From NCBI GenBank assembly GCA_903932865.1, contig CAIZHQ010000016.1, positions 186,001-250,000 of the forward strand: a DNA stretch of 64,000 nucleotides. The letters run 5' to 3'. Position numbers and translations under genes: made by a program. The DNA comes from an uncultured Burkholderiales bacterium. GTDB taxonomy: Bacteria > Pseudomonadota > Gammaproteobacteria > Burkholderiales > Burkholderiaceae_C. The notes under the pieces are model-generated. The model worked only from the letters and a program-made list of their open reading frames with translations. It ran no database searches and was not told where the DNA came from. Within the stretch, counting starts at the first letter, position 1, and every line of letters starts with the position of its first letter. This document shows positions 38,713 through 48,236 of this stretch, piece after piece.

Positions 38713-40284
38713 ATGTCGCCCGTGACCCAGACTGCCATCCACCCCGCCGTTCGCCGCCAGACCATTGCCGATGCCCTGCGCCGCACCGCGATCCGCCTGC
38801 CCGCCAAGACCGGCATCGTGTGTGGCAGCACCACCTGGTCGTATGCCGAGTTCGATGCGCTGGTCTCGCGCTTGGCCGCAGGCTTGGCCAGCATCGGCGT
38901 GGCCGAGGGCGACAAGGTGGCCGTGTTGGCGCGCAACTCGCACGGTTTTGCGGCGCTGCGCTTTGCACTGGCGCGTCGGGGTGCGGTCATGGTGCCGATC
39001 AACTTCATGCTCAAGGCCGAAGAAGTGGCCTATATTCTGCGCCACGCAGGGGCCAAAACCTTGGCCACCGACAGTGGCTTGGCCGAGCTGGCACAGGCTG
39101 CAGCCAAGCTTGACACGCAGGTGCAGCAGTTCATTTGGCTGCCATCCGAAGACCCGAGTCAGCCGGTGGCGGGCATGCACAGCTTTGACACGCTGGTGGC
39201 CTGCCCCGATGCGCTGCCCGATGTGCAGCTGGGCAGCTACGACGTGGCGCAGATCGTGTACACCAGCGGCACCGAGTCCTCGCCCAAAGGCGCACAACTG
39301 ACGCACGACGCCGTGATGTGGCAATACGTCAGCTGCGTGATCGACGCCGAAATCGCCGAGCAGGACGTTGCCCTGCACGCGCTGCCGCTGTACCACTGCG
39401 CCCAGCTCGATGTGTTCTTTGGCCCGGCCATTTACATGGGCAGCACCAACGTCATCACCTCCAAGCCCACCCCTGATAACCTGTTGCCGATGCTTGAAAA
39501 GTTCGGCATCACCAGCTTCTTTGCGCCGCCCACGGTGTGGATTGCGCTGCTGCGCTCGCCGCTGATGGATGCGGACAAACTGGCCCAGTTGGCCAAGGGC
39601 TACTACGGTGCGTCCATCATGCCGGTCGAGGTGCTCAAAGAACTGGCCGCGCGCTTGCCCAAGGTGCGGCTGTGGAACCTGTATGGCCAGACCGAAATCG
39701 CGCCGCTGGCCACCCTGCTCGGTCCAGAGGATCAGCTGCGCAAACTGGGTTCATGCGGCAAGGCGGTGCGCAACGTCGAAACCCGCGTGGTGAACGACGC
39801 CATGCAGGACGTGGCCGTGGGCGAGGTGGGGGAGATCGTGCACCGCTCGCCGCATTTGATGCTGGGCTACTTCCATGACGACGAGCGAACAAAGGCGTCT
39901 TTTGAGGGTGACTGGTTCCACAGCGGAGACTTGGGGCTCATCGACGAGGAGGGTTATATTTCTGTGGTGGACCGCAAGAAGGACATGATCAAGTCCGGCG
40001 GCGAAAACGTGGCCAGCCGCGAGGTCGAAGAAATGATCTACCGCCTGCCGCAAGTCAGCGAAGTGGCGGTGATCGGCTTGCCCGATCCCAAATGGGTCGA
40101 GGCCGTGACAGCGGTGATCGTGGTCAAGGCCGGGCAAACGCTCAACGAGGCGGCGGTGATCGCGCACTGCGCTGAGCACATGGCCGGTTTCAAGACACCC
40201 AAACGCGTGGTGTTCACCGACGCGTTGCCCAAGAACCCGAGCGGCAAACTGCTCAAGCGCGATTTGCGTTTGCGCTACGCATGA
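38713..40284 (+). CDS. Acyl-CoA ligase (AMP-binding, ANL superfamily)
   Basis: A 523-residue ATP-dependent acid:CoA ligase. Motifs in order are the phosphate loop YTSGTESSPKGAQLTH, YGQTEIAPLATLL, HSGDLGLIDEEGYISVVDRKKDMI with the hinge Asp, and PKNPSGKLLKRDLR with the catalytic Lys. CAGGAG precedes the ATG. The substrate is probably a medium or long fatty acid or an aromatic acid; the sequence does not decide. Confidence 0.9.
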   Translation: MSPVTQTAIHPAVRRQTIADALRRTAIRLPAKTGIVCGSTTWSYAEFDALVSRLAAGLASIGVAEGDKVAVLARNSHGFAALRFALARRGAVMVPINFMLKAEEVAYILRHAGAKTLATDSGLAELAQAAAKLDTQVQQFIWLPSEDPSQPVAGMHSFDTLVACPDALPDVQLGSYDVAQIVYTSGTESSPKGAQLTHDAVMWQYVSCVIDAEIAEQDVALHALPLYHCAQLDVFFGPAIYMGSTNVITSKPTPDNLLPMLEKFGITSFFAPPTVWIALLRSPLMDADKLAQLAKGYYGASIMPVEVLKELAARLPKVRLWNLYGQTEIAPLATLLGPEDQLRKLGSCGKAVRNVETRVVNDAMQDVAVGEVGEIVHRSPHLMLGYFHDDERTKASFEGDWFHSGDLGLIDEEGYISVVDRKKDMIKSGGENVASREVEEMIYRLPQVSEVAVIGLPDPKWVEAVTAVIVVKAGQTLNEAAVIAHCAEHMAGFKTPKRVVFTDALPKNPSGKLLKRDLRLRYA

Positions 40285-40317
40285 TGCGCCACGCGTTGAG
40301 CGTGAGGCGGCCTGTGT

Positions 40318-40403
40318 GTCTTCCCGGACTTGATCCGGGATCCAGTTGTTTAGCTGCTTTGAAGGGGCCAAAACATGGACCCCGGCTCTGGGGCCAGGGT
40401 GAC
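40318..40403. repeat. Interspersed inverted repeat, two-armed copy
   Basis: The left arm (40318-40344, containing CCCGGACTTGATCCGGGATC) and the inverted right arm (40375-40403, ending CCAGGGTGAC) flank about 30 bases. Both belong to the same element type as 7195-7256. The transcript could fold into a long hairpin after the acyl-CoA ligase gene, possibly acting as its terminator. Confidence 0.7.
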
Positions 40404-40444
40404 AAGCTTCCACAGACGCGTGCACCAAGGGAAATCCCTGATCA

Positions 40445-40476
40445 AATGTTCTATGAATAAGACCTGAATGTTCTAT
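40445..40476 (+). promoter_or_regulatory. Direct-repeat candidate operator before the gntR-type gene
   Basis: AATGTTCTAT occurs at 40445-40454 and again at 40467-40476, a spacing of 22 bases or two helical turns. It lies just upstream of the regulator that heads the catabolic operon, so it could be its autoregulatory site. No biochemical evidence is available. Confidence 0.45.
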
Positions 40477-40502
40477 TGACAGGACAATGGGACTGTTCCA
40501 CC

Positions 40503-41315
40503 ATGGTGGTCATGGATGCCCATCTGCCTTTGCCCAAATACCACCAGGTTTATCTGGTGCTGCGTGAGCAATTGCGCGAAGGCCGTTTTGACCTCGGTTT
40601 GCCGGGTGAGTTGGCCTTGATGGGGCAGTTCGGTGTGGCGCGTGTCACGGTGCGTCGAGCCTTGTCGCAGTTGGCCGAAGAGGGTTTGATTCAGCGCGAG
40701 CCCGGGCGTGGCACTCGGCCGGTGACGGCACGTGCGCAAGAGGTGCAGATGCAGGCTTCGACCATGGCCACAGGCCAGCAAGCGCGCTTGACGGGGTTGC
40801 TTGAAAACTTGGTCACCATGGGCATGCGCACCAAGGTCAAGGTGCTGAGCGTGGAACACATGCGTGCGCCTGTGGATGTGGCGGCTGCCTTGAAGTTGCC
40901 CGCCAAGACCATGGTTCAAAAAGCCGAACGCGTGCGCAGCACCCCTGAAGGTCCTTTGTCGCACATCACCACCTGGGTGCCTGATGCGATTTCTTCAGGG
41001 TTTGGCAAGCGCGAATTGGCGCAAAAACCCATTTTGGTGCTGCTCGAAGAATCGGGTGTCAAAGTGGGCCGGGCCGAGCAAACCATCTCGGCCCGTTTGG
41101 CCGATGTGGGCATGGCCCAGCACCTGGATGTTTCTGTCGGATCGGCCTTGCTGGCGGTGCGGCGTTTGATTTATGACGAGGACGAACGTCCCGTCCAATG
41201 GCTGCATGGCTTGTACCGACCGGACCGGTACGAATACCAGATGCAGTTATCCCGCGTTGGCAGCATCGATGCCAAGGTGTGGGTAAGCCAAGAGCTGTCC
41301 GCCAACTTTCATTAA
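40503..41315 (+). CDS. GntR-family transcriptional regulator with UTRA ligand domain
   Basis: About 270 residues from ATG 40503. The winged-helix DNA-binding part comes first (PKYHQVYLVLREQLREG, then FGVARVTVRRALSQLAEEGLIQREPGRGT), followed by a UTRA effector domain ending in QWLHGLYRPDRYEYQMQLSR. Regulators of the HutC subfamily sense small catabolic ligands. It lies 18 bases before the ABC receptor gene, so it is probably co-transcribed with and controls that operon. ATG 40512 is an alternative start; TTG 40476 would be an upstream one. Confidence 0.88.
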   Translation: MVVMDAHLPLPKYHQVYLVLREQLREGRFDLGLPGELALMGQFGVARVTVRRALSQLAEEGLIQREPGRGTRPVTARAQEVQMQASTMATGQQARLTGLLENLVTMGMRTKVKVLSVEHMRAPVDVAAALKLPAKTMVQKAERVRSTPEGPLSHITTWVPDAISSGFGKRELAQKPILVLLEESGVKVGRAEQTISARLADVGMAQHLDVSVGSALLAVRRLIYDEDERPVQWLHGLYRPDRYEYQMQLSRVGSIDAKVWVSQELSANFH

Positions 41316-41333
41316 CTTTTCAAGGATGTTCTC

Positions 41334-42536
41334 ATGACCTCACGTCGCACTTTCATGGGCCAGTCCGCTGCTGCGGCCTCGGCTCTCGCCTTTCCACTGG
41401 TGGGTGGGGCGCAGCCCAAGCCCATCAAAGTGGGTGTTTTGCACCCGGTGACGGGTGCCTTGGCTTATTCGGGCCAGCAGTGCCGCATGGGCGCCTTGAT
41501 GGCGATTGAGGACATCAACAAGGCTGGCGGCATCAAGTCGCTGGGCGGCGCCAAAATCGAAGCCATGCTGGGCGATGCGCAGTCCAGCCCGCAAGCGGGC
41601 ACGGCAGAAATCGAGAAGATGAACGAAGCCGGTGTGAGCGCCGTGGTCGGTGCCTTCGCCTCGGCCATTTGCCTGGCCACCACGCAAGCGGCTGCCAAAT
41701 ACAACTTGCCCCATGTGGTCGACGTCGGCGTGGCCGACCAGATCGTTGAGCGCGGCCTGAAAAACACCTTCCGTTTTGGCCCGGGTTACAAAAAGTGCGC
41801 CGAAGTGGCCGTCTCCAGCCTGCACGTTTTGAACACCGCCGCAGGCAAGCCCGCCCGCACGGTGATGATCGTGCACGAAGAGTCTTTGTTTGGCACCGGC
41901 ACCGCCAACCTGCTGGCCAAAGAGTTGCCCGGCTACGGCTACGAAGTCAAAGAAATCATCAAACACGCCAACCCCACACGTGACTTCAACAACATCGCGC
42001 TGCGCATCAAGCAGGTCAACCCCGACATCCTGATCCCGGCCAACTACTACAACGAATACGCCTTGTTGGTGCGCACATTGCAGCAGCAAAAAATCACACC
42101 CAAGGCCATTTACTCTGTGTTGGGCGGCGCGGCGTCAAGCTACAAATTCGTCAAGGAATTCCCCGAGGCGGCCAACGGCATCATCGACTGCAACCACTGG
42201 TTCAACCCCAAAGACAAGCGCTCGGCCGAACTGCGCAAGCGCGTGGAAGCACAAGGCCAGTTCTTCAGCTACGAAGTGTTCATGACCTACACCGCCATGA
42301 TGCTCTTGGCCGATGCGATCGAGCGCGCCAAGTCCACCGATCGCGCCGCCATCATCGATGCGCTGGCTTCGAGCAAGTTCTCGAATCACATCATGCCCTA
42401 TGGCCCCACACAGTTTGTGAACGGTCAGAACATGGGCGCGCAGCCCTTGATGACCCAAGTCTACAAAGGCGACATCAAGGTGATCGTGCCGCGCGATTAC
42501 CGTGAGATTGAACCGATTTTTCCGCTCAAGGGCTGA
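41334..42536 (+). CDS. ABC transporter substrate-binding protein (branched-chain amino acid/amide type)
   Basis: A 400-residue periplasmic binding protein. A twin-arginine start (TSRRTFMGQ) and Ala-rich segment suggest Tat export. The mature part starts KPIKVGVLHPVTGALAYSGQQ and has the LivK-like two-lobed type I fold (VSAVVGAFASAICLATTQAAAKYNLP). The HAAT family carries branched-chain amino acids, amides, urea and aromatic acids. AAGGATG precedes the start. Confidence 0.9.
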   Translation: MTSRRTFMGQSAAAASALAFPLVGGAQPKPIKVGVLHPVTGALAYSGQQCRMGALMAIEDINKAGGIKSLGGAKIEAMLGDAQSSPQAGTAEIEKMNEAGVSAVVGAFASAICLATTQAAAKYNLPHVVDVGVADQIVERGLKNTFRFGPGYKKCAEVAVSSLHVLNTAAGKPARTVMIVHEESLFGTGTANLLAKELPGYGYEVKEIIKHANPTRDFNNIALRIKQVNPDILIPANYYNEYALLVRTLQQQKITPKAIYSVLGGAASSYKFVKEFPEAANGIIDCNHWFNPKDKRSAELRKRVEAQGQFFSYEVFMTYTAMMLLADAIERAKSTDRAAIIDALASSKFSNHIMPYGPTQFVNGQNMGAQPLMTQVYKGDIKVIVPRDYREIEPIFPLKG

Positions 42537-42562
42537 CCGGTTTGTTGAACTGAAAGACCCCG

Positions 42563-43435
42563 ATGCTGGACTTCAACATCCTGTTTCCTTCAGTGCTCAA
42601 CGGCATCACCACCGGTGCCGTGTATGCATTGATTGCGCTGGGCCTCACGCTGATTTATGGCGTGCTGCACATCATCAATTTCGCGCATGGTGCGTCTTTG
42701 ATGGTGGCGCTGTATGGCGTGTACATGTTGAAACAACACTTCGGGGTCGATCCCTACATGGCCCTGCCCCTCATGGTGCCCGCCATGTTTGTGCTGGGCT
42801 ACGCGCTGCAGCGCGGCGTCATCAATCGGGCCAGCCATGGCAAGGATGAAAACATCTTGCTGGTCACGCTGGGCATCTCCATCGTGCTGGAGAACCTGGC
42901 GCTGTTGTTTTTCAAATCCGACACGCGCACCATTGAAACGGCCTACACCTTGACCACCGTCGAGATCGGCCCGGCCTTCATCGCGCTGCCCAAGCTGGTG
43001 TCTTTTGCCGGGGCTTTGGTGGTATCGGCGGTGTTGCTGCTGATCGTACAAAAAACCGACTTGGGCCGCGCGATCCGCGCCGTCTCCAAAGAGAAGCAAG
43101 GCGCACGCTTGATGGGCATCGATGTGGACCATGTGTACGCGATGTGCTTTGGCTTGGGCCTGGCCAGCCTGGGCGCTGCGGCCTGCTTTTTGATGCCGGC
43201 CTATTACGTCAACCCGCAGGTGGGCAATGGCTTTGTGCTGGTGGCCTTCACCATCGTGGTGCTGGGCGGCATGGGCAGTTTTGCGGGAGCCTTGCTCGGT
43301 GGATTGCTCATTGGTGTGGTCGAGTCGCTGGGCGGTTTGCTGCTGGGTGAGTCACTGGGCCAGGTGGGCATTTTTGTGATTTTCATTGCGGTGCTTTTGC
43401 TCAGGCCGCAAGGATTTTTAGGGGCGAAGGCATGA
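42563..43435 (+). CDS. ABC permease, LivH type
   Basis: A 290-residue membrane subunit of the HAAT importer with about eight membrane segments. GAVYALIALGLTLIYGVLHIINFAHGA at the N-terminus and VVLGGMGSFAGALLGGLLIGVVES near the end are typical. It overlaps the next permease gene by ATGA. Confidence 0.93.
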   Translation: MLDFNILFPSVLNGITTGAVYALIALGLTLIYGVLHIINFAHGASLMVALYGVYMLKQHFGVDPYMALPLMVPAMFVLGYALQRGVINRASHGKDENILLVTLGISIVLENLALLFFKSDTRTIETAYTLTTVEIGPAFIALPKLVSFAGALVVSAVLLLIVQKTDLGRAIRAVSKEKQGARLMGIDVDHVYAMCFGLGLASLGAAACFLMPAYYVNPQVGNGFVLVAFTIVVLGGMGSFAGALLGGLLIGVVESLGGLLLGESLGQVGIFVIFIAVLLLRPQGFLGAKA

Positions 43436-44409
43436 AAGACTTTCGCAACATCGCGCTGTTTGTGCTGCTGGTGGGGGCCGTGCCCTTTTTCACGCAGTCG
43501 GGCGTGATGCTCAACTTTGTCATGACGTCTTTGTATGCGTGCCTGCTTTCGCAGGCTTGGAACGTACTGGGTGGTTTTGGCGGTCAGTTTTCGTTTGGCC
43601 ATGCGTTGTTCTTTGGCACCGGCGCTTATGTGCAGGCGATTGCCCAAATGCAGTGGGGCCTGAGCCCCTGGGTGGCTTTGCCGCTGGCCATGGCTTTTGC
43701 GGCGGGTGTGGGTGCTTTTGTGGGCGCGGCCTCATTCCGCTATGGGCTCAAGGGTTCGTACTTTGCCTTGGTCACGCTGGCCTTTGCCGAGGTGTTTCGA
43801 ATTCTGGCTACCTCGGTGCCTTTCACAGGTGCGGGCGTGGGGCTGATGCTGCCGCTCAAAGAGTCGTCCGCCAACATGCAGTTTGGCAGCCGGGCCGGTT
43901 TCATCTGGCTCATGCTGGGCCTGGTCACGCTGGCGCTGTGCATCACCGCTTGGCTGCGCCACTCGCGCTTTGGCGCTTACCTGCAGGCCGTGCGTGACAA
44001 CGAAGATGCAGCCCGCGCCATCGGCGTGAATCCCTTCAGCGTCAAGCTGATCGCCACCATTTTGTCGGGTGGCTTGATGGGGGCAGCCGGGGCGTTTTAT
44101 GTGCAGGTGTTCCAGTACATCGACCCGGGCATTGCCTTTGGGGCGCACACCTCGGTCGAGGCTCTGGTGGGGGCGATTGTGGGCGGTATGGGCACGTTGT
44201 GGGGGCCGCTGCTGGGCGCCATCAGCTTGCACCTCCTGGCGGACCTCACTCGCAATTTGTTTGGTCAGTTGCCGGGCATCAACATGGTCATTTATGGCGT
44301 GGTGCTGATCGTCATCGTGATGTTCTTGCCGCGTGGCATCGCGGGACTGGGCACCATCACGCCGCTGCAGTGGTTGCGCGGCCAAAAGTCTGACGGATAT
44401 AAATCATGA
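43432..44409 (+). CDS. ABC permease, LivM type
   Basis: A 325-residue second membrane subunit of the importer. Recognisable parts are LSQAWNVLGGFGGQFSFGHALFFGTGAY, the EAA-like loop DNEDAARAIGVNPFSVKLIA and AIVGGMGTLWGPLLGA. ATGA overlaps on both sides tie it to its neighbours. Confidence 0.93.
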   Translation: MKDFRNIALFVLLVGAVPFFTQSGVMLNFVMTSLYACLLSQAWNVLGGFGGQFSFGHALFFGTGAYVQAIAQMQWGLSPWVALPLAMAFAAGVGAFVGAASFRYGLKGSYFALVTLAFAEVFRILATSVPFTGAGVGLMLPLKESSANMQFGSRAGFIWLMLGLVTLALCITAWLRHSRFGAYLQAVRDNEDAARAIGVNPFSVKLIATILSGGLMGAAGAFYVQVFQYIDPGIAFGAHTSVEALVGAIVGGMGTLWGPLLGAISLHLLADLTRNLFGQLPGINMVIYGVVLIVIVMFLPRGIAGLGTITPLQWLRGQKSDGYKS

Positions 44410-45191
44410 GCACGCTGCTGCAGATCGAGGGCTTGGGCAAATCCTTTGGCGGCCTCAAGGCCGTGCAAAACGTGAGCCTGTCGGTGACCGAAGGTCGCCT
44501 GAGCGCTTTGATTGGGCCGAATGGCGCGGGCAAGACCACTCTGTTTGCGCTCATGTCGGGCTTTTTGACGCCGGACACGGGCCGTGTGGTGTTTGCAGGC
44601 CAGGACATCACGGGCCAGCCGCCCCATCTGAACGCTCGGATGGGCCTGACGCGCACTTTCCAGATCGTGCAGCCTTTTGCGGCGCAAACGGTGCGCGAAA
44701 ACATCGCGGTGGGTGCGCACCTCCATTTGCCGCGCCGCAAGCAGGCGCTTGAATTTGCCGAGTCGGTGGCCAGCCAAGTGGGCCTGAGCCCGCAGCTGGA
44801 CAAGCTGGCCAGCGACCTGACGGTGGCAGGCCGCAAGCGCCTGGAGCTGGCCCGTGCACTGGCCACGCGGCCGCGTCTGCTGCTGCTCGACGAGGTGCTG
44901 GCGGGCCTGAACCCGCAAGAAATTGCCGAGATGATCCCGGTGGTGCAGGGCATTGCCCAAAGCGGCGTGACGGTGCTGATGATCGAGCACGTCATGCAAG
45001 CGGTGATGAGCCTGGCGCAAGAGGTGTGGGTGCTGGCCCAAGGGCAGCTGATTGCCCAAGGGACACCCGCTGAAGTGACCCACAACAAAGCCGTGGTTGA
45101 GGCTTATCTGGGCCACGGCACGGCCGAGCGTTTGCAAAAAAACGCGGCCCAAGCCAAAACGGCTCAATTGGCGCAGGAGGTTCGGGCATGA
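44406..45191 (+). CDS. ABC ATP-binding protein, LivG type
   Basis: A 261-residue ATPase. Walker A is GPNGAGKTT (about 37-45), Walker B is LLLLDEVLAGLNPQE, and the switch His is in MIEHVM. The signature stretch reads LTVAGRKRLELA instead of LSGGQ, which is common in LivG relatives. It pairs with the LivF-type subunit. Confidence 0.93.
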   Translation: MSTLLQIEGLGKSFGGLKAVQNVSLSVTEGRLSALIGPNGAGKTTLFALMSGFLTPDTGRVVFAGQDITGQPPHLNARMGLTRTFQIVQPFAAQTVRENIAVGAHLHLPRRKQALEFAESVASQVGLSPQLDKLASDLTVAGRKRLELARALATRPRLLLLDEVLAGLNPQEIAEMIPVVQGIAQSGVTVLMIEHVMQAVMSLAQEVWVLAQGQLIAQGTPAEVTHNKAVVEAYLGHGTAERLQKNAAQAKTAQLAQEVRA

Positions 45192-45898
45192 GCGCTTTGT
45201 TGAACGTGCAGGGCCTCAAATCCGGCTACGGCGTGGTCGAGGTCTTGCGCGGTGTGGACCTGCAGGTCATGCCCGGAGAGTTGGTGGCGCTCTTGGGCAG
45301 CAACGGCGCAGGCAAGACCACGCTCAACCTGACGCTCAGTGGTCTGGTGGCCGCGCGTGGGGGCCAAGTGGGGTTTGATGGCCAAGACATCACCGGTCTG
45401 CATTCGCGCCAGGTGGTCAAGCATGGTTTGATACAGGTGCCCGAAGGCCGCAAGGTGTTCCCGAACCTCAGCGTTCACGAGAACCTGGAGTTGGGGGCCT
45501 TCACACGGGGGCGCGAGCGCAAGCTGCAAAACCTGGACAAGGTCTATGAAACCTTTCCGCGATTGAAGGAGCGCGTGGCGCAGTTGGCAGGCACTCTGAG
45601 TGGCGGCGAGCAGCAGATGCTGGCGATTGGTAGGGGCCTGATGGCTGAGCCACGCTTGTTGATTCTGGACGAGCCCTCGCTGGGTTTGTCCCCGCTGTTG
45701 GTGGAAGAGTTGTTCGGCCTGATCTCTCAGCTGCGCCGCAGTGGTCTGGCGATCTTGCTGGTGGAGCAAAACGTGGGTCAGTCTCTGGACATCGCCGACC
45801 GTGCGTACGTGATGGAAAACGGCGAGATCCGTTTCACCGGCACACCGGCCCAGTTGTTGGCCAGTGACGCGCTCAGGCAAGCCTATTTGGGCATGTGA
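45188..45898 (+). CDS. ABC ATP-binding protein, LivF type
   Basis: A 236-residue ATPase, the second ATPase of the importer. It has Walker A GSNGAGKTT, signature LSGGEQQMLAIGR, Walker B LLILDEPSLGLSP and the switch His-loop region VEQNVGQ (Gln-Asn as usual for LivF). Sixty-eight bases separate it from the Bug gene, the largest gap within the unit. Confidence 0.93.
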   Translation: MSALLNVQGLKSGYGVVEVLRGVDLQVMPGELVALLGSNGAGKTTLNLTLSGLVAARGGQVGFDGQDITGLHSRQVVKHGLIQVPEGRKVFPNLSVHENLELGAFTRGRERKLQNLDKVYETFPRLKERVAQLAGTLSGGEQQMLAIGRGLMAEPRLLILDEPSLGLSPLLVEELFGLISQLRRSGLAILLVEQNVGQSLDIADRAYVMENGEIRFTGTPAQLLASDALRQAYLGM

Positions 45899-45966
45899 AG
45901 CTGGTCGACAGTGTTGGCCCTGAGCCGAAGCCAGCCGATTGAATTTTTGACACGGAAGACTGCCGC

Positions 45967-46959
45967 ATGACACACACACAAACCTCGCACCACCCCACAA
46001 CGACACGCCGCGCCGTGGTGTTGGGCACGGTCTTGGCCTGTACCGCTTTGGCCAGTGGGGTACAAGCCCAAACTCAGCAGCCTATCAAGATTTTGGTTGG
46101 GGCCCCCGCAGGGGGCACTACCGACACCATGGCCCGAACGCTGGCCACGGTGCTGGGCACACAGCTGGGCCGCACGGTGGTGGTCGAGAACAAACCCGGC
46201 GCGGGCGGCAACCTGGCTGCTGACGCGGTCGCCAAGGCCGCGCCCGATGGCAACACCCTGCTCATGAGCTTCACCAGCCATGCCATCAACGCTTCGCTCT
46301 ACCCCAGTTTGCCTTTTGACCCGGTGAAAGACTTCACGCCGCTGACCATGGTGTCCACTTCGCCATCGATTTTGGTGGCCCACCCCAAGCTGCCCGCCAA
46401 CAACGCGGCCGAGCTGGTCAAGCTGGCCAAAGCCAAGCCCGGACAGCTGAACTTCGCCATTGGTGCGCTGGGTTCATCGCTGCACATGGCGGGTGATGCG
46501 TTCAAGATGCAAGCAGGCGTGTTCATTGTCAACATCCCTTACCGGGGCACGGCCCCTGCGGTGCAAGACGTGCTGGCCGGTCAGGTGGACCTGATGTTCG
46601 CCGCGGTGGGCAATGTGCAGTCGCACATCAAGGCGGGCAAGCTCAAGGCCTTGGGGGTGACCAGCGCCAAGCGTTTGGCGGCTTTCCCGGATGTGCCCGC
46701 GATTGGCGAGAGCTTGCCGGGTTATGAGTCCAGTGCCTGGTTTGGTCTGTTTGGCCCAGCGCGCATGAGCCCTGAATTGACCAAACGCCTGGCAGATGCA
46801 GCCCGAGCCGCCGTGCAATCGACTGAGGTCAAGCGCCGCATCGAAAACGAAGGGGCCACGCCTGTGGGCAACAGCCCGGAAGAATTCGCCCGCTTTGTCG
46901 ACAGCGAGATCGTGCGCTGGCGCAAGGTGGTGCAGTACGCCGGAGCCAAACCAGAATGA
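45967..46959 (+). CDS. Bug-family periplasmic solute receptor
   Basis: A 330-residue receptor with a signal peptide of about 35 residues (TTTRRAVVLGTVLACTALAS, cleaved near VQAQ) and the family motifs KILVGAPAGGTTDTMART and NKPGAGGNLAADAVAKAAPDG. A double Arg suggests possible Tat export. It lies inside an operon with an ABC importer and overlaps the hydro-lyase gene by ATGA, so it probably binds the same substrate or a carboxylate intermediate. No TctA/TctB pair is nearby. Confidence 0.9.
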   Translation: MTHTQTSHHPTTTRRAVVLGTVLACTALASGVQAQTQQPIKILVGAPAGGTTDTMARTLATVLGTQLGRTVVVENKPGAGGNLAADAVAKAAPDGNTLLMSFTSHAINASLYPSLPFDPVKDFTPLTMVSTSPSILVAHPKLPANNAAELVKLAKAKPGQLNFAIGALGSSLHMAGDAFKMQAGVFIVNIPYRGTAPAVQDVLAGQVDLMFAAVGNVQSHIKAGKLKALGVTSAKRLAAFPDVPAIGESLPGYESSAWFGLFGPARMSPELTKRLADAARAAVQSTEVKRRIENEGATPVGNSPEEFARFVDSEIVRWRKVVQYAGAKPE

Positions 46960-48236
46960 GCGCCGCTGTTTCGCAAACCCTGGCGCAAAAACTCATCGCC
47001 CGTGCTGCGGGCCGCGCCCATGTGGCCGTGGGCGAGGTGGTCACCTGCAACGTCGACCTGGCCATGTTCCATGACTCGTCGGGGCCACGCCGCTTGAAGC
47101 CCATGCTCGACGAACTGGGCGCTGAGATTTGGGACAAAAACAAAGTGGTGCTGGTGCTGGACCACTATGTGCCCGCACAAGACGCGGACGCGCAGCAGAT
47201 CGTGCAGATCGCACGCGACACGGCCAAACAATGGAAGCTGCCGCATGTGATCGACAGCGAAGGCATCTGCCATGTGGTGCTGCCTGAGCGCGGCCATTTG
47301 AAGCCCGGCATGTTTTGTGTGGGCGGCGACTCGCATTCGCCCACGGGCGGGGCGTTTGGCTGCTACATGTTCGGCATCGGTGCCACCGAAATGTTGGGCG
47401 TGTGCGTCACCGGCCAGATTTGGGTGCAGGTACCGCGCACCTTGCGCATGCATTGGTCTGGCCGGCTGCAAAAGGGCGTCTCGGCCAAGGACATGATGCT
47501 GCACATGGTCGGGCGCTTTGGCATGAACGGCGGTCAATACCAGGCGGTGGAATTTGCCGGACCTGCGGTGCAGGCGCTGAACATGGCTGAGCGCATGACC
47601 TTGTCCAACATGAGCGCCGAGATGGGTGCGCAGGCGGGCCTGATCTCTGCTGACGAGACCACTTTGAAATACTTGCGGGCTGCGGGTGTGGACCCGGCGC
47701 ATTTGGTCGGCGCCGAGCAGTGGCACACCGATGAAGACGCTGAGTTTGAACAGCACGGCTTTGACGCGAGCACGCTCAGCCCGCAAGTGGCCGCGCCGCA
47801 CAGCCCGGCCAACACCCGGGACGTGGCGGATTTTTCCGACATCCAAACCGACATCGCGTACATCGGAGCTTGCACCGGGGCCAAGCTGGAAGACCTGCGC
47901 GCCGCCGCGTCGGTGCTCAAAGGCCAGCGCGTGGCTGCTGGGGTGCAGCTCATGGTGGCCCCGGCCAGTGCCCGCGAGCAAGCCCAGGCCACGCAAGAAG
48001 GCGTGATGCAAATCCTGCTGGACGCTGGGGCCACCCTGCTGCCCAACAGCTGTGGCGCGTGTGCGGGTTACGGTGCGACGTTCCCAGAGGGCTCCACCGT
48101 GATTTCGACCACCGCCCGTAACTTCAAAGGACGCATGGGCCCGGCCAGTGTGAACGTGTATTTGGCCTCGCCCTACACCGTGGCGGCTTCGGCCTTGCGC
48201 GGACGCATCAGCGATGCACGCGAGGTGTTGGCATGA
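46956..48236 (+). CDS. Aconitase-family hydro-lyase, large subunit (LeuC/HacA/DmdA-like)
   Basis: A 426-residue [4Fe-4S] dehydratase subunit. The cluster ligands are Cys306 (IGACTGAK), Cys366 and Cys369 (NSCGACAGYG); DSHSPTGGAFGCYMFGIGATEM and ISTTARNFKGRMG are typical. It is shorter than house-keeping LeuC (about 470) and belongs to the compact branch that includes homoaconitase, maleate or citraconate hydratase and dimethylmaleate hydratase. GSCTNGR of isopropylmalate isomerase reads GACTGAK here, arguing for another substrate. In context it probably hydrates an unsaturated dicarboxylate. Confidence 0.85.
   Translation: MSAAVSQTLAQKLIARAAGRAHVAVGEVVTCNVDLAMFHDSSGPRRLKPMLDELGAEIWDKNKVVLVLDHYVPAQDADAQQIVQIARDTAKQWKLPHVIDSEGICHVVLPERGHLKPGMFCVGGDSHSPTGGAFGCYMFGIGATEMLGVCVTGQIWVQVPRTLRMHWSGRLQKGVSAKDMMLHMVGRFGMNGGQYQAVEFAGPAVQALNMAERMTLSNMSAEMGAQAGLISADETTLKYLRAAGVDPAHLVGAEQWHTDEDAEFEQHGFDASTLSPQVAAPHSPANTRDVADFSDIQTDIAYIGACTGAKLEDLRAAASVLKGQRVAAGVQLMVAPASAREQAQATQEGVMQILLDAGATLLPNSCGACAGYGATFPEGSTVISTTARNFKGRMGPASVNVYLASPYTVAASALRGRISDAREVLA

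Noticed and set aside
40318-40403. CRISPR-like repeat
   Set aside because: Only one inverted pair with no spacer series; it fits an interspersed palindromic element.
40476-40481. TTGACA as -35 box for the gntR-type gene
   Set aside because: No acceptable -10 lies 16-18 bases downstream before the start codon.
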